A DNA stretch of 49,401 nucleotides from Lachnospiraceae bacterium (GTDB lineage Bacteria; Bacillota; Clostridia; Lachnospirales; Lachnospiraceae). Positions within the stretch are counted from its first letter, which is position 1, and each line of letters begins with the position of its first letter. This document shows, in pieces, positions 41,784 to 49,401 of this stretch. Both the position numbers and the translations under genes were made by a program. Location of the stretch: the NCBI GenBank assembly GCA_022794255.1, contig JAAWEL010000011.1:1-49401 (forward strand), in the 5' to 3' direction. The notes beneath the pieces were generated by a model, which had not been told where the DNA came from, searched no databases, and saw only the letters and a program-made list of their open reading frames with translations.

Positions 41784-43361
41784 TTAATTAGCATGAAAGC
41801 TAGTCTGGTGACTATGGCCATTTTTTGTCTCTTTCAGATAAGCGTTGGCATCCTTGAAAAAACTGGCAATGATCAAAATCATAATGATTCCAACAGGAAA
41901 TGCTGCAATAATGGATACAGACTGTAGATTTGCCATGGATTTTTCGGAAAAAATCAGGGCAATGGGCATCAGAATCAAAAATATGGCCCAGAAAAGCTTA
42001 ATCCGCCGGTCTGGATCCTGGCCGTGGCCCAGCTCCCGGTAGGAATAGGAGGCAGCCACCAGGGTGATGGAGTCAAAGGAGGTGGAGTAAAAGGTAATCA
42101 TGCACAGTACCAGCAGTATCATCACAAAGCCAGGGAGAGGGAGCTGTTCTAGGATGGAGATGATGGCATTGTAAAGAGCCATGTTGGAACCACCGTCAGC
42201 GAGGTAAGCCGACAAGATGTTAAGCCGCCCATGCATCTGCAGCCCCAGCCCATAATTACCCAGAATTATAAAGGAAGTAAAGGTGCCTGCCAGCCCCCAG
42301 AAATATCCCCCCAATATAGTCTGACGGATGGTGCGGCCTTTGCTGATGGCTCCGATAAAGAATGGTGCAGCCACGCACCAAACCATCCAATAGGCCCAGT
42401 AAAAAATGGTCATGGTCTGAGGAAAGGAGGTGGTTCGCATAGAGTCGGTCCAGGTGGCCAGGGTGATAAAATTCTGTGTTAAAAGCCCCAGGGAGGTGAT
42501 GCCGGTCTCTATGGTGAAACGGCTTTCTCCCCCGAGGAGAAATACATAAATTAATAACAGAAAGAATAAATAACTGCAGCAGGCGGCAGACCGCTGGATT
42601 CCCTTCATGCCAAAATATACAGAGCAAGTATATATACAGCAGACGATTACAAGGATTGTGATGGTTAAGGTTGTGGTTGCATTGATATGGAGGACCCGGC
42701 TCACGGCCATGGCCAACAAAGGGGTGGCCAGTGAGAAGGTGGTGGCAGTACCGGCCAGCAAGGCAAACACAGCCACCAAATCGATCAGCCGTCCGGCCCA
42801 GCCATCCACTTTGTTTCCTAAAAGAGCCCGGCAGGATTCAGAATATTTTTGTCTGTGTCGTTTGCGGACATGCAGCATGAATCCAAATGCCACGGCCAAC
42901 ACCAAATAAAAGCCCCAGGGAACCGGTCCCCAGTGAAACAAGGGATAGGTGGAAGCCCAATCCTCTGTGGGTCCCATTTCAGCCACATGGGGATCAGCGG
43001 CATAAATGAGCCATTCGCAGCAGGAATAAAAGAGAATATCTGCAGCAAGGCCGGCGGTGAACATCATAGAGCCCCAGCGGAAGGGAGAATATTCTGGCTT
43101 ATCGCTGTCGCCCAGGCGGATGCTGCCATATCGGGAAAAGGCCAGATACATAGAACAGATAAATACCCCCAGCCCGATGATCAGGTAATAGCTGCCCATC
43201 TCGTCACCCAGAAAGGAACGGATATTATCAAGCATGGCAGAGGAGCCATCTGGGAATAAAACAAAGGCCAGGCACAAAGCACCAATACAGATAAAAGGGA
43301 ACAGGGTGGTAAAAAGGTCTAACTGTTTTAACAGAGGCTCTGATGAATTTATCTTTTTCAT
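41784..43361 (-). CDS. BCCT family transporter (betaine/carnitine/choline type)
   Basis: A 525-residue membrane protein with about twelve helices. The BCCT signature is clear around the middle: FYWAYWMVWCVAAPFFIGAI followed by SKGRTIRQTILGGYFWG. The early SRYGSIRLGDSDKPEYSPFRWGSMMFTAGLAADIL is equally typical. Family members take up quaternary amines (glycine betaine, carnitine, choline, ectoine) with Na+ or H+, or exchange them. In gut anaerobes they often feed trimethylamine-type metabolism or osmoprotection. The start at 43361 (minus) has AGGAG about 10 nt upstream; the open frame extends to 43391 without a ribosome site. It stands alone with its own promoter. No choline or carnitine catabolic gene is nearby. 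Confidence 0.92.
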   Translation of the reverse strand: MKKINSSEPLLKQLDLFTTLFPFICIGALCLAFVLFPDGSSAMLDNIRSFLGDEMGSYYLIIGLGVFICSMYLAFSRYGSIRLGDSDKPEYSPFRWGSMMFTAGLAADILFYSCCEWLIYAADPHVAEMGPTEDWASTYPLFHWGPVPWGFYLVLAVAFGFMLHVRKRHRQKYSESCRALLGNKVDGWAGRLIDLVAVFALLAGTATTFSLATPLLAMAVSRVLHINATTTLTITILVIVCCIYTCSVYFGMKGIQRSAACCSYLFFLLLIYVFLLGGESRFTIETGITSLGLLTQNFITLATWTDSMRTTSFPQTMTIFYWAYWMVWCVAAPFFIGAISKGRTIRQTILGGYFWGLAGTFTSFIILGNYGLGLQMHGRLNILSAYLADGGSNMALYNAIISILEQLPLPGFVMILLVLCMITFYSTSFDSITLVAASYSYRELGHGQDPDRRIKLFWAIFLILMPIALIFSEKSMANLQSVSIIAAFPVGIIMILIIASFFKDANAYLKETKNGHSHQTSFHAN

Positions 43362-43421
43362 ATGCAGGAAACTCCTTTCATTTGTGTTCAAAAAAATAAA
43401 AAAATACTTGTAATTGAACAG

Positions 43422-43450
43422 ATGATATCATCAATAGCAGAAAAAATCAA
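43422..43450 (-). promoter_or_regulatory. Sigma-A promoter of the BCCT gene
   Basis: On the minus strand, TTGATT (43445-43450), a 17-nt spacer, and TATCAT (43422-43427). Confidence 0.6.
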
Positions 43451-43567
43451 GACTAAAATGAAAATATGACGATTTTCTAACGATTCTATAAAAATGCTAC
43501 CAAAAGTTCCCGGTCTTTGATAAAATAACTGTTGCATTGGATTAATCATGAGAGAGAGGCAGATTTT

Positions 43568-44794
43568 ATGAGACAGAGAGGACAGAGGCATTGGTTTAGC
43601 GGTGTGATGGTGACCGGACTTTTTGTGGCAGCATTAATGAATACGCCTGCAGAGACCTTTGATACCCGACAGATGACAGCCGAAATGCAGGGAACCGTTT
43701 CCCATAGAGAGGCTTTAAGGTTTCCCATGAAAAAAAGTGGTTTTCAATTTACAGAGTATCTGGCAGCACAAGTGGCCCTTTTGCAGTCACCGGATCAGAC
43801 AGGTAACAGCCAGACAAACCAGACAGCAGGGCAGGCGCCTTCCACAGCCGGACAGAATTCCGATGCACAAAGCAGAAGCAGCACGATTGTAGCAGGGCAG
43901 GGAGGCGGCTCCGGAAATGGCGCTGGCCCTACCGTGCATGGAAACATTGTCACAGAAGGAGAGAAAGAGGTTCAGCCTCAGGATGCTATTTTAGGAGGCG
44001 CGTCCCTTTCCATGTTTGCATCCAGAAGTGACAGCCAGATGCTGTCAGCGATTCTTCAGACAAGTCAGGGAAGTCTGATCGTGATTGATGGGGGCTTAGG
44101 AGCTGACGGAGATTATCTGCGCAGTCAAATTCAGGCCCGGGGAAGTCATGTGGCAGCCTGGCTCATTACCCATCCTCACGGAGACCATGCAGGGGCGCTT
44201 TACAAGATTTTGCAGGACGAAGCGGCAGGGATTCAGTCGGGGATTCAGATTGATGGCATCTATTATTCATTTGCAGAGCCAGAATGGTATACAATCAATG
44301 ATCCTTCGGAGCAGACAATGGCTCATGCGATTATCGGCAGTTTTTCCGGCTTGCCGGAGACCATGCGACATACAGTCACCAGAGGGCAGACGATCCAGGT
44401 GGATGATGTGACAATCCAGGTGATGAACGACCGGTATGATACGGCAAGTGATAAGGGGAATAATGCCAGTATTGTGTATAAGTTATGGGTAAATGGAAAA
44501 TCCATTCTGTTTTTGGGGGATATGGCTGAGGAAGGAGGACAGCGCCTTTTGTCCGAGGTTGGAGTACAGGGGCTTAAGTCAGATATTGTCCAGATGGCTC
44601 ATCACGGACAGAATGGTGTGGACGAGGCCTTTTATAAGGCCGTTGCGCCACAGATATGTCTGTGGCCCACACCTCAATGGTTGTGGAATAGTGTAGGCAG
44701 CCGATACCGCACTTCTGAGACAAAAGGCTGGATGACTCGTCTCAATGTGCAGAAGCATTATTGCACAAAGGATGGGGATCTGGTAATCCGTTGA
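43568..44794 (+). CDS. Secreted or membrane-anchored metallo-beta-lactamase-fold hydrolase (ComEC-like)
   Basis: A 408-residue protein. An N-terminal hydrophobic segment (SGVMVTGLFVAALMNTPA) serves as signal or anchor. A low-complexity Gln/Ser/Gly linker (~residues 75-135) follows. The rest is an MBL-fold domain with VIDGGLGADGDYLRSQI, the zinc motif LITHPHGDHAGAL (HxHxDH), KSILFLGDMAEEGGQRLL and VQMAHHGQNGVDEAFY. This pattern matches the extracytoplasmic MBL domain of ComEC-like proteins. It should bind two metals; the substrate (nucleic acid, phosphodiester or lactone) is not known. ATG 43568 has GAGAGG 9 nt upstream; the frame opens at 43532 without one. It lies between two divergent or unrelated units. 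Confidence 0.87.
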   Translation: MRQRGQRHWFSGVMVTGLFVAALMNTPAETFDTRQMTAEMQGTVSHREALRFPMKKSGFQFTEYLAAQVALLQSPDQTGNSQTNQTAGQAPSTAGQNSDAQSRSSTIVAGQGGGSGNGAGPTVHGNIVTEGEKEVQPQDAILGGASLSMFASRSDSQMLSAILQTSQGSLIVIDGGLGADGDYLRSQIQARGSHVAAWLITHPHGDHAGALYKILQDEAAGIQSGIQIDGIYYSFAEPEWYTINDPSEQTMAHAIIGSFSGLPETMRHTVTRGQTIQVDDVTIQVMNDRYDTASDKGNNASIVYKLWVNGKSILFLGDMAEEGGQRLLSEVGVQGLKSDIVQMAHHGQNGVDEAFYKAVAPQICLWPTPQWLWNSVGSRYRTSETKGWMTRLNVQKHYCTKDGDLVIR

Positions 44795-44924
44795 GACCAC
44801 TAATAGAGCGATAAAAACTCTCATTTGCTAAAAACAAGAATTATAAGTGAATAAACCTAATATATAAGTAAGCACGTCCGTTTCCTTTGTTAAAATGAAA
44901 AGCAAATGGAGGGGATGTGCGACT

Positions 44925-45272
44925 ATGAAAAGTAATATCAGGCAATTGCGGAAGCAGAGGAGTATCTCGCAAAAAATGTTGGGTGAAGAGATCGGACTTT
45001 CTCAACAGGTGATCAGCCGGATGGAACGTGACAGAAGTAAAATCCAGGTAGATGTACTGATCAATCTGGCAGATTATTTCCAGGTTTCTACAGATTGTGT
45101 GCTGGGCTATTGTCCTGATGGGGAGAAGGATAACCCTGTAGAGATGGCACTGAGGATGCAGAGTGCTACAAGTGAGGATTTAGTGGCCATAATCGACAAT
45201 TTAGAACGGATGGATCATGCGAAGCGAAAGCGCATATGGCAGATCCTGGCAATGCTTAAACGGTATCTTTAA
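44925..45272 (+). CDS. XRE-family helix-turn-helix regulator
   Basis: This 115-residue protein has an N-terminal Cro/CI-type helix-turn-helix (IRQLRKQRSISQKMLGEEIGLSQQVISRMERDRSKI, residues about 4-38). The family ending DVLINLADYFQVSTDCVLGY follows, then a helical C-terminal region (NLERMDHAKRKRIWQILAMLKRYL). It is probably a DNA-binding repressor acting on nearby or distant targets; no operator is evident. ATG 44925 has GGAGGGG about 11 nt upstream; the in-frame ATG at 44895 is less likely. A bidirectional terminator follows the stop. Confidence 0.88.
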   Translation: MKSNIRQLRKQRSISQKMLGEEIGLSQQVISRMERDRSKIQVDVLINLADYFQVSTDCVLGYCPDGEKDNPVEMALRMQSATSEDLVAIIDNLERMDHAKRKRIWQILAMLKRYL

Positions 45273-45285
45273 GAGATGAAAAAAG

Positions 45286-45324
45286 ACAGGTCGGTATAAG
45301 ATTTATTATACCGGCCTGTTTTTT
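45286..45324. terminator. Bidirectional intrinsic terminator
   Basis: A 14-bp stem (45286-45299 with 45306-45319, one G-T pair) and a 6-nt loop, flanked by an A run on the left and a T run on the right. It serves both the XRE gene and the convergent phospholipase-like gene. Confidence 0.9.
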
Positions 45325-45325
45325 C

Positions 45326-46306
45326 TTAATCTGCAACAAACAAACCACTGTGGTAAGAATAACAACCCAGCTCATCCAAAAGCCGGGTGATGTCCTGCTC
45401 TCTCGAGATTTGGGCATGATCTATGGCAGCATTTAAAATACCATAGACATTCGAACATTTAGATAGTGACTGCTGAAACAGATCCGGGAAAGAAGCTTTT
45501 GAGGCCAGCCGGCGGTCCCAGGGATTACACCAAGTCTCATGGCTTAAATTTAAGCAGGCATGAGGATCGGAAACCTGATCAGTAACCAACTTGGTGGACG
45601 CCAGAGGATTCTTTAAAAAGATATTTTCAACAAAAGCGATTCCACTGCGTTTCCTTCCGGAGGGATCTGCCAGAGTACGACAACCGAAACGAGTTGCCAG
45701 AATGGAACGATGCACCATGCGGGGCGTTACCTGGAAGTTGTTTTGCGGAGTAACAGGGTAATAGGCTTCATTGATACATTTGGACAAAAAACGGGAGACA
45801 AACTGTATCTCCATACCATTTAGACAAATGGTAGCTGCCTGGTTAAACTGGGAGGGTTTCTTTTTTTTATACTTTAGGAGGAGAAGGGCATCGATATCAT
45901 TTTCCAGGGCAGCATGCATTCCGTGGGCCTGAGCTGTGGGAGCTTTGGCATCATAGCCAATGCGGCCATAGACATACGGGTGGCAGATGGAATCACCAAT
46001 GTAATGACACAGATAACCGCAAAAATAGGCAAGCCCCTCGGCACGCTGCTGCTTAAAGGGGATCTCCTCCAGATTGTGAAGATAGCAGGCGAAAAAATCC
46101 CGGATATGATGTTCATGCATGTAAGAGCCTACATTCCGATAGTCCCGGTGGCGGAGAATGGGAATGTTATAAAAGAAAATATCTGGTCCTTGCAGGCCGA
46201 GCTGGTATAACCAGCGGTACTTGGCAATGATATATTTTAACTGATTGTTGGGCAGATCATTAAATGCTTTCATGCCCAGAATATAGTGGGTGGTAAAGCC
46301 TGGCAT
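45326..46306 (-). CDS. Zinc-dependent phospholipase C family protein
   Basis: A 326-residue protein with the start MPGFTTHYILGMKAF and many spaced His/Asp residues that form the zinc-dependent phospholipase C (bacterial PLC/S1-P1 nuclease-like) core. The main elements are QLGLQGPDIFFYN, the VGSYMHEHHIRDFF pair of His, FCGYLCHYIGDSICHPYVYGR with HxxxD-type zinc ligands, and GMHAALENDIDALLL. There is no signal peptide, so it is probably cytoplasmic. Many gut Clostridia have such proteins with unknown substrate. The start at 46306 (minus) has AGAGG nearby. The open frame upstream to 46549 encodes an unlikely N-terminal extension and crosses a hairpin, so I excluded it. Confidence 0.88.
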   Translation of the reverse strand: MPGFTTHYILGMKAFNDLPNNQLKYIIAKYRWLYQLGLQGPDIFFYNIPILRHRDYRNVGSYMHEHHIRDFFACYLHNLEEIPFKQQRAEGLAYFCGYLCHYIGDSICHPYVYGRIGYDAKAPTAQAHGMHAALENDIDALLLLKYKKKKPSQFNQAATICLNGMEIQFVSRFLSKCINEAYYPVTPQNNFQVTPRMVHRSILATRFGCRTLADPSGRKRSGIAFVENIFLKNPLASTKLVTDQVSDPHACLNLSHETWCNPWDRRLASKASFPDLFQQSLSKCSNVYGILNAAIDHAQISREQDITRLLDELGCYSYHSGLFVAD

Positions 46307-46359
46307 GATGGCGCCTCTTTTCCTTAAAAATAGTGAGTGTAACACAAAAACAATTTTAA

Positions 46360-46400
46360 CCTCAGTGGACAGGGGGCGAGTATCCCTTTGTCCACTGAGG
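46360..46400 (-). promoter_or_regulatory. Hairpin at the 5' end of the phospholipase-like mRNA
   Basis: A perfect 12-bp inverted repeat (46360-46371 with 46389-46400) with an inner GGG/CCC pairing. On the minus strand an extended -10 (TGC TATGAT, with TATGAT at 46403-46408) lies just before it, so the transcript would begin with this hairpin. It may protect the mRNA or control it. Confidence 0.5.
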
Positions 46401-46539
46401 GTATCATAGCACATGTGCTGAAAAATTGCGAGAGGGGAATTTTCAAAATCAGAAGTATAAATTATAACCGTAATCAGGAAGTCATAGGCAGACTGGCTTC
46501 CTACATAAAATGAGATAAAGGAAAACAGGAAAATTATGA

Positions 46540-47937
46540 ATGGAATCAATAATAGAAAATCTGCATTTTTTGGTGTGGGGCCCCTGGACTTTGTTTCTGT
46601 TTCTGGGAACCGGATTGTGGTTCACAATACGCTCCGGTTTTTTTCAGTTCAGGGGGATCTGGTGTTGGTGGGGAGAGACTGTAGGAAGCTTGTGGCGGGA
46701 TGAAGAAGAGCAGAAGGGAGAAAAGAAGAGCGAATCATCGATCACTCGTTTTCAGTCAGCCTGTACTGCGCTGGCAGCTACCATCGGAACTGGCAATATA
46801 GCAGGGGTTGCCACGGCATTGACAGCAGGAGGCCCTGGGGCATTGTTTTGGATGTGGGTTTCGGCAGCGATTGGAATGATGACTGCTTATGGGGAAACCT
46901 ACCTGGGACAGGTGTATCGGTACCGGAAACCGGATGGAGAATGGATGTGTGGTCCTATGGTTTACATGAGCCGGGGGCTTAAATGCCCGGCTTTGGGAAC
47001 CTTGTATGCTGCGCTTGCAGTTTTATCCTCCCTGGGGATGGGGAGTATGGTACAGTCCAACTCAATCAGCGGGACCCTTCAGTCTGGTTTTGGGATGCCC
47101 TTGATGGTCAGCGGGATTTTGGTGACGGGTCTGTCAGGGGTTGTGATCCTTGGAGGAATCCGGAGGATTTCCCGGGTGTCGGAGCGGCTGATGCCTGTAT
47201 CAGCCGGAATTTATGTGGCATTTTCTCTGGTAGTGATACTCTCGTGCTGGGAGCTTTTGCCAGACATTTTTTACCGGATATTCAAGGAGGCATTGAGGCC
47301 TCAGTCCGTTGGAGGAGGAGTAGGAGGTTTTCTTTTAAGCCGCAGCGTCCGTTATGGATTATCCCGGGGAGTGTTTTCCAATGAGGCCGGATTGGGAAGT
47401 CTGGCTGTACTTCATGGAGCGGCAGAGGACACTACGCCGGAGCAGCAGGGGATGTGGGCCATGTTTGAGGTGTTTTTTGATACGATTATTGTCTGTACCC
47501 TGACTGCCTTGGTGATTCTTTGTGGAGCGTATTATGGAGCAGGTTCAGGGGGAATGACCGGAACCAGTGACGGAGCCGCCCTAGCAGCCCATGCTTTTTC
47601 TGTCCGTCTGGGAGCATTGGGAGAGATATTGGTGTCCGGAGCCATGGTAGTTTTTGCGTTTGCCACAATCATTGCCTGGTATTATCTGGGAAGACAGACC
47701 TTTGTATATTTGGTGGAGCGATTGACCAGTGAACGCTTTTTAAGAAAGCTGCTGGATGGGGCATATTTGATATGCTATATGCTGGCAGTGTATCTGGGAT
47801 GTGTATCCCGTCTGGAAACCGTGTGGCTTTTGTCGGATCTGTGGAACGGATTGATGGCATATCCTAATCTGTTAGCTGTAATTTGGATGTCCCGTCAGGT
47901 CCGCTTTCCCGGGAGGTTGATGAAAAAGATTCAATAA
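46540..47937 (+). CDS. Alanine/glycine:cation symporter (AGCS) family protein
   Basis: A 465-residue membrane protein with about ten helices and the AGCS (DAACS/AgcS) signatures: the opening LVWGPWTLFLFLGTGLWFTI, the key LAATIGTGNIAGVATALTAG (near residue 80), PGALFWMWVSAAIGMMTAYGETYLG, and GLSRGVFSNEAGLGSL. Members take up alanine or glycine with Na+ or H+. AGGA is 9 nt before the ATG, and an out-of-frame ATG at 46536 overlaps the site. It is divergent from the phospholipase-like gene. The manganese riboswitch unit begins about 30 nt after its stop. Confidence 0.93.
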   Translation: MESIIENLHFLVWGPWTLFLFLGTGLWFTIRSGFFQFRGIWCWWGETVGSLWRDEEEQKGEKKSESSITRFQSACTALAATIGTGNIAGVATALTAGGPGALFWMWVSAAIGMMTAYGETYLGQVYRYRKPDGEWMCGPMVYMSRGLKCPALGTLYAALAVLSSLGMGSMVQSNSISGTLQSGFGMPLMVSGILVTGLSGVVILGGIRRISRVSERLMPVSAGIYVAFSLVVILSCWELLPDIFYRIFKEALRPQSVGGGVGGFLLSRSVRYGLSRGVFSNEAGLGSLAVLHGAAEDTTPEQQGMWAMFEVFFDTIIVCTLTALVILCGAYYGAGSGGMTGTSDGAALAAHAFSVRLGALGEILVSGAMVVFAFATIIAWYYLGRQTFVYLVERLTSERFLRKLLDGAYLICYMLAVYLGCVSRLETVWLLSDLWNGLMAYPNLLAVIWMSRQVRFPGRLMKKIQ

Positions 47938-47969
47938 TTCCATATTCGGAAAAGAAAGCCAGTTTGGCC

Positions 47970-47998
47970 TTGACAAGTTGGGAGGAAATGAATATACT
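47970..47998 (+). promoter_or_regulatory. Sigma-A promoter of the riboswitch-antiporter unit
   Basis: TTGACA (47970-47975), a 17-nt spacer, and TATACT (47993-47998). The predicted start near 48005 falls exactly at the first base of the riboswitch. Confidence 0.85.
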
Positions 47999-48004
47999 GA
48001 AGTT

Positions 48005-48149
48005 AATAAGAGGGAGTAGCTTGCACCTGTTTTGGGTGTTTTGCGATATCGTCATCACGGCATGCAGCCCGGTGAAGGATAGGCCATAAAAAGTGGCTGA
48101 GGGTCCGGGTAAGAGCAGCCCGGTACGCATATAATAAGCGAGACTTTTG
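48005..48149 (+). promoter_or_regulatory. yybP-ykoY-type manganese riboswitch
   Basis: The RNA opens with AAGAGGGAGTAGC (conserved GGGAGTAGC at 48012-48020), has inner stems including GTCATCACG and GGCTGAGG, and closes with AGCGAGACTTTT (48137-48148). These conserved 5' and 3' ends and the ~145-nt size match the Mn2+-sensing yybP-ykoY class. The 333-base gap before the antiporter gene is explained by promoter, aptamer and terminator. Confidence 0.82.
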
Positions 48150-48190
48150 TTGTATCCTTGTGATGCAGCAGCTGTCTTGCTTTTTTATTT
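48137..48190 (+). terminator. Expression-platform terminator of the riboswitch
   Basis: AGCGAGAC (48137-48144), which is the 3' strand of the riboswitch's closing stem, can also pair with GTCTTGCT (48174-48181). An inner 8-bp stem (GTTGTATC with GATGCAGC, including G-U pairs) and a T-rich tail (48181-48190) follow. Metal binding would hold the first pairing and prevent termination, so manganese should turn the gene on. Confidence 0.75.
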
Positions 48191-48270
48191 TGTCAGGATA
48201 TGCTTTCTGTTCACAAAGAGCCGCCTGGTGTGCAATATACCAGAAAAAACGCAGGAAGAGAGGGAGAAAG

Positions 48271-49194
48271 ATGAGGATTATGACGTATGTTTTTTTAGTG
48301 ACAGGATTTGTGCTTCTTATTAAGGGGGCGGACTTTTTTGTGGAAGCCAGCTCATCTGTGGCCAGGATGCTGCGGGTGCCCAGCATTATTATCGGGCTGA
48401 CGATTGTGGCTTTTGGCACCAGTGCGCCGGAGCTGGCAGTCAGTACCACCGCATCCCTGGCGGGAAATAACGATATTGCTGTGGGGAATGTGATCGGATC
48501 CAACATATTTAATTTGTTGGTAGTCTTAGGAGCCTGCGGAGTTGTCCATACCTTTCGGGTTCGCCTGCGGTGGGACTTTATAGCGTCTGTTCTGGCAGGG
48601 GCAATCCTTTTTTTCATGATATTTCGGGATCTGTTTTTGAGCAGGGCGGAAGCCTTTATCTTGTTGGGATTGTTTGTTACATTTATGGTGTTGACGGTGC
48701 GGGATGCTTTGATTAACCGGGTTCAGGCGGAAGAAGAGACAGAGATTATGCCCCTTCCCCGCTGTGTGGTGTATATTGTGGGCGGGCTTGTGGCAATTGT
48801 GTGCGGGGGAGATCTGGTGGTGGACAGTGCCAGTGAGATAGCCCTTGCATTTGGGTTGAGCCAGACTTTGGTGGGACTGACTGTGGTGGCTCTTGGTACT
48901 TCCCTGCCGGAGCTGGTGACATCCATTGTGGCTTCACGGAAAGGGGAGAACGGGCTGGCTCTGGGAAATGTGATTGGTTCAAATATTTTCAATATATTGA
49001 TGGTTCTTGCCATGTCAGCAGCGGTAAAACCGATTACTGTAAACTTTTTTACAGTGATTGATGCTGTCTGCCTGGTAGTATTTAGTCTGATCACTTTGAT
49101 TTTGTGTCGAAGCAGAGAACGACTCAGCCGGATGGAGGGACTGATAATGCTGGGAATGTATGCAGCATATTTGGTGTATATTTGTATTCGATAA
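48271..49194 (+). CDS. CaCA family cation antiporter, probable manganese exporter
   Basis: A 307-residue membrane protein with ten helices and the two alpha repeats of the Ca2+/cation antiporter (YrbG-like) family: VAFGTSAPELAVS with GNVIGSNIFNLLVVLG in the first half, and VALGTSLPELVTS with GNVIGSNIFNILMVL in the second. Annotation pipelines often call these calcium/sodium antiporters. The Mn2+ riboswitch ahead of it argues that its physiological task is export of excess manganese, as found for other yybP-ykoY-controlled transporters. ATG 48271 is favoured by GGGAGAAAG just upstream; an open frame from 48160 overlaps the terminator hairpin. A strong terminator follows. Confidence 0.9.
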   Translation: MRIMTYVFLVTGFVLLIKGADFFVEASSSVARMLRVPSIIIGLTIVAFGTSAPELAVSTTASLAGNNDIAVGNVIGSNIFNLLVVLGACGVVHTFRVRLRWDFIASVLAGAILFFMIFRDLFLSRAEAFILLGLFVTFMVLTVRDALINRVQAEEETEIMPLPRCVVYIVGGLVAIVCGGDLVVDSASEIALAFGLSQTLVGLTVVALGTSLPELVTSIVASRKGENGLALGNVIGSNIFNILMVLAMSAAVKPITVNFFTVIDAVCLVVFSLITLILCRSRERLSRMEGLIMLGMYAAYLVYICIR

Positions 49195-49207
49195 AAAGGA
49201 ATGGGAA

Positions 49208-49234
49208 AAACCCCTCACGAGTGAGGGGTTTCTC
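49208..49234 (+). terminator. Intrinsic terminator after the antiporter
   Basis: AAACCCCTCAC (49208-49218) pairs perfectly with GTGAGGGGTTT (49221-49231) with a tiny loop. TCT follows; the A run before the stem makes it usable on the minus strand too. Confidence 0.85.
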
Positions 49235-49268
49235 ATACTACAGTTTATAAGAGGTTAAAAAGGGAGGA

Positions 49269-49292
49269 GAGCTGATAATCAAATATCAGCTC
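49269..49292. repeat. Short inverted repeat near the window end
   Basis: GAGCTGATA (49269-49277) pairs with TATCAGCTC (49284-49292). It lies in a 170-base tail with no gene seen; the next gene is beyond the window. Confidence 0.4.
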
Positions 49293-49401
49293 GAGTATTA
49301 TGAAAAAAATCTTATAAGCATATCACATATACGGCATTGATGGTTGCTTACAAGACATAGTATAAACAGGAATCGTGAAGAAATCATGTTGTTTGTGTAA
49401 A

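Noticed and set aside
46307..46549. N-terminal extension of the phospholipase-like protein
   Set aside because: The extra 81 residues cross the promoter and hairpin and do not resemble the family, which starts with MPGFTTHY-type sequence; a ribosome site supports 46306.

Overview
The window looks like chromosomal DNA of a gut-type Clostridia bacterium, most likely family Lachnospiraceae. The evidence is the Gram-positive secreted proteins with cell-wall-binding repeats, strong AGGAGG-type ribosome binding sites, sigma-A promoters (TTGACA/TATAAT) and the gene families present. Genus is not certain. I see no rRNA, tRNA, CRISPR array, phage or insertion sequence.

Layout. (1) 1-8.4 kb is an envelope region: an Asp-rich cell-wall-repeat protein cut by the window start, a secreted repeat protein with an acidic tail, a convergent lipoprotein, an O-antigen-ligase-like membrane protein, a small zinc-ribbon protein, a MATE exporter and two small secreted repeat proteins. 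(2) 8.5-13.6 kb holds a HAD phosphatase overlapping a second MATE exporter, an M18 aminopeptidase and gltX. (3) 13.7-22.4 kb is a maltose/maltodextrin locus: a LacI-family regulator (minus strand), a DUF554 membrane protein, then a PTS permease (EIIA-EIIC-EIIB order), a MapP-like EEP-family phosphatase, malQ and a GH13 alpha-glucosidase. Two near-identical LacI-type operators lie before the regulator and before the PTS gene, so the regulon is readable from sequence. The inferred path is PTS uptake to maltose 6'-phosphate, dephosphorylation, then MalQ and alpha-glucosidase. (4) 22.5-25.95 kb is housekeeping: YbaK deacylase, a UvrD-like helicase, a corrinoid adenosyltransferase and a DUF1292 protein.

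(5) 25.97-41.77 kb is the most interesting part. A nickel/peptide-type ABC importer (binding lipoprotein, two permeases, ATPase) is followed by an MMPL/RND-type membrane protein and a 1032-residue GLUG-repeat/coiled-coil surface protein. Then come a second, short ABC ATPase, larB and larC, and, after a terminator, larE and a CcdA-thioredoxin fusion. LarB, LarC and LarE build the nickel-pincer cofactor of lactate racemase-type enzymes, so the importer is probably a nickel supply, but no larA is present. The importer has a ~190-nt leader with an intrinsic terminator and a possible competing pairing. A second promoter inside the end of the first ATPase gene can drive the MMPL-GLUG-ATPase-larBC part alone.

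(6) 41.8-49.4 kb carries a BCCT transporter (minus), a secreted metallo-beta-lactamase-fold protein, an XRE regulator, a zinc-dependent phospholipase C-like protein (minus), an AGCS amino-acid:cation symporter, and a CaCA antiporter. The antiporter is preceded by a complete promoter / yybP-ykoY-type Mn2+ riboswitch / terminator unit, which points to manganese export.

All assignments come from reading motifs by eye; no database search was run.
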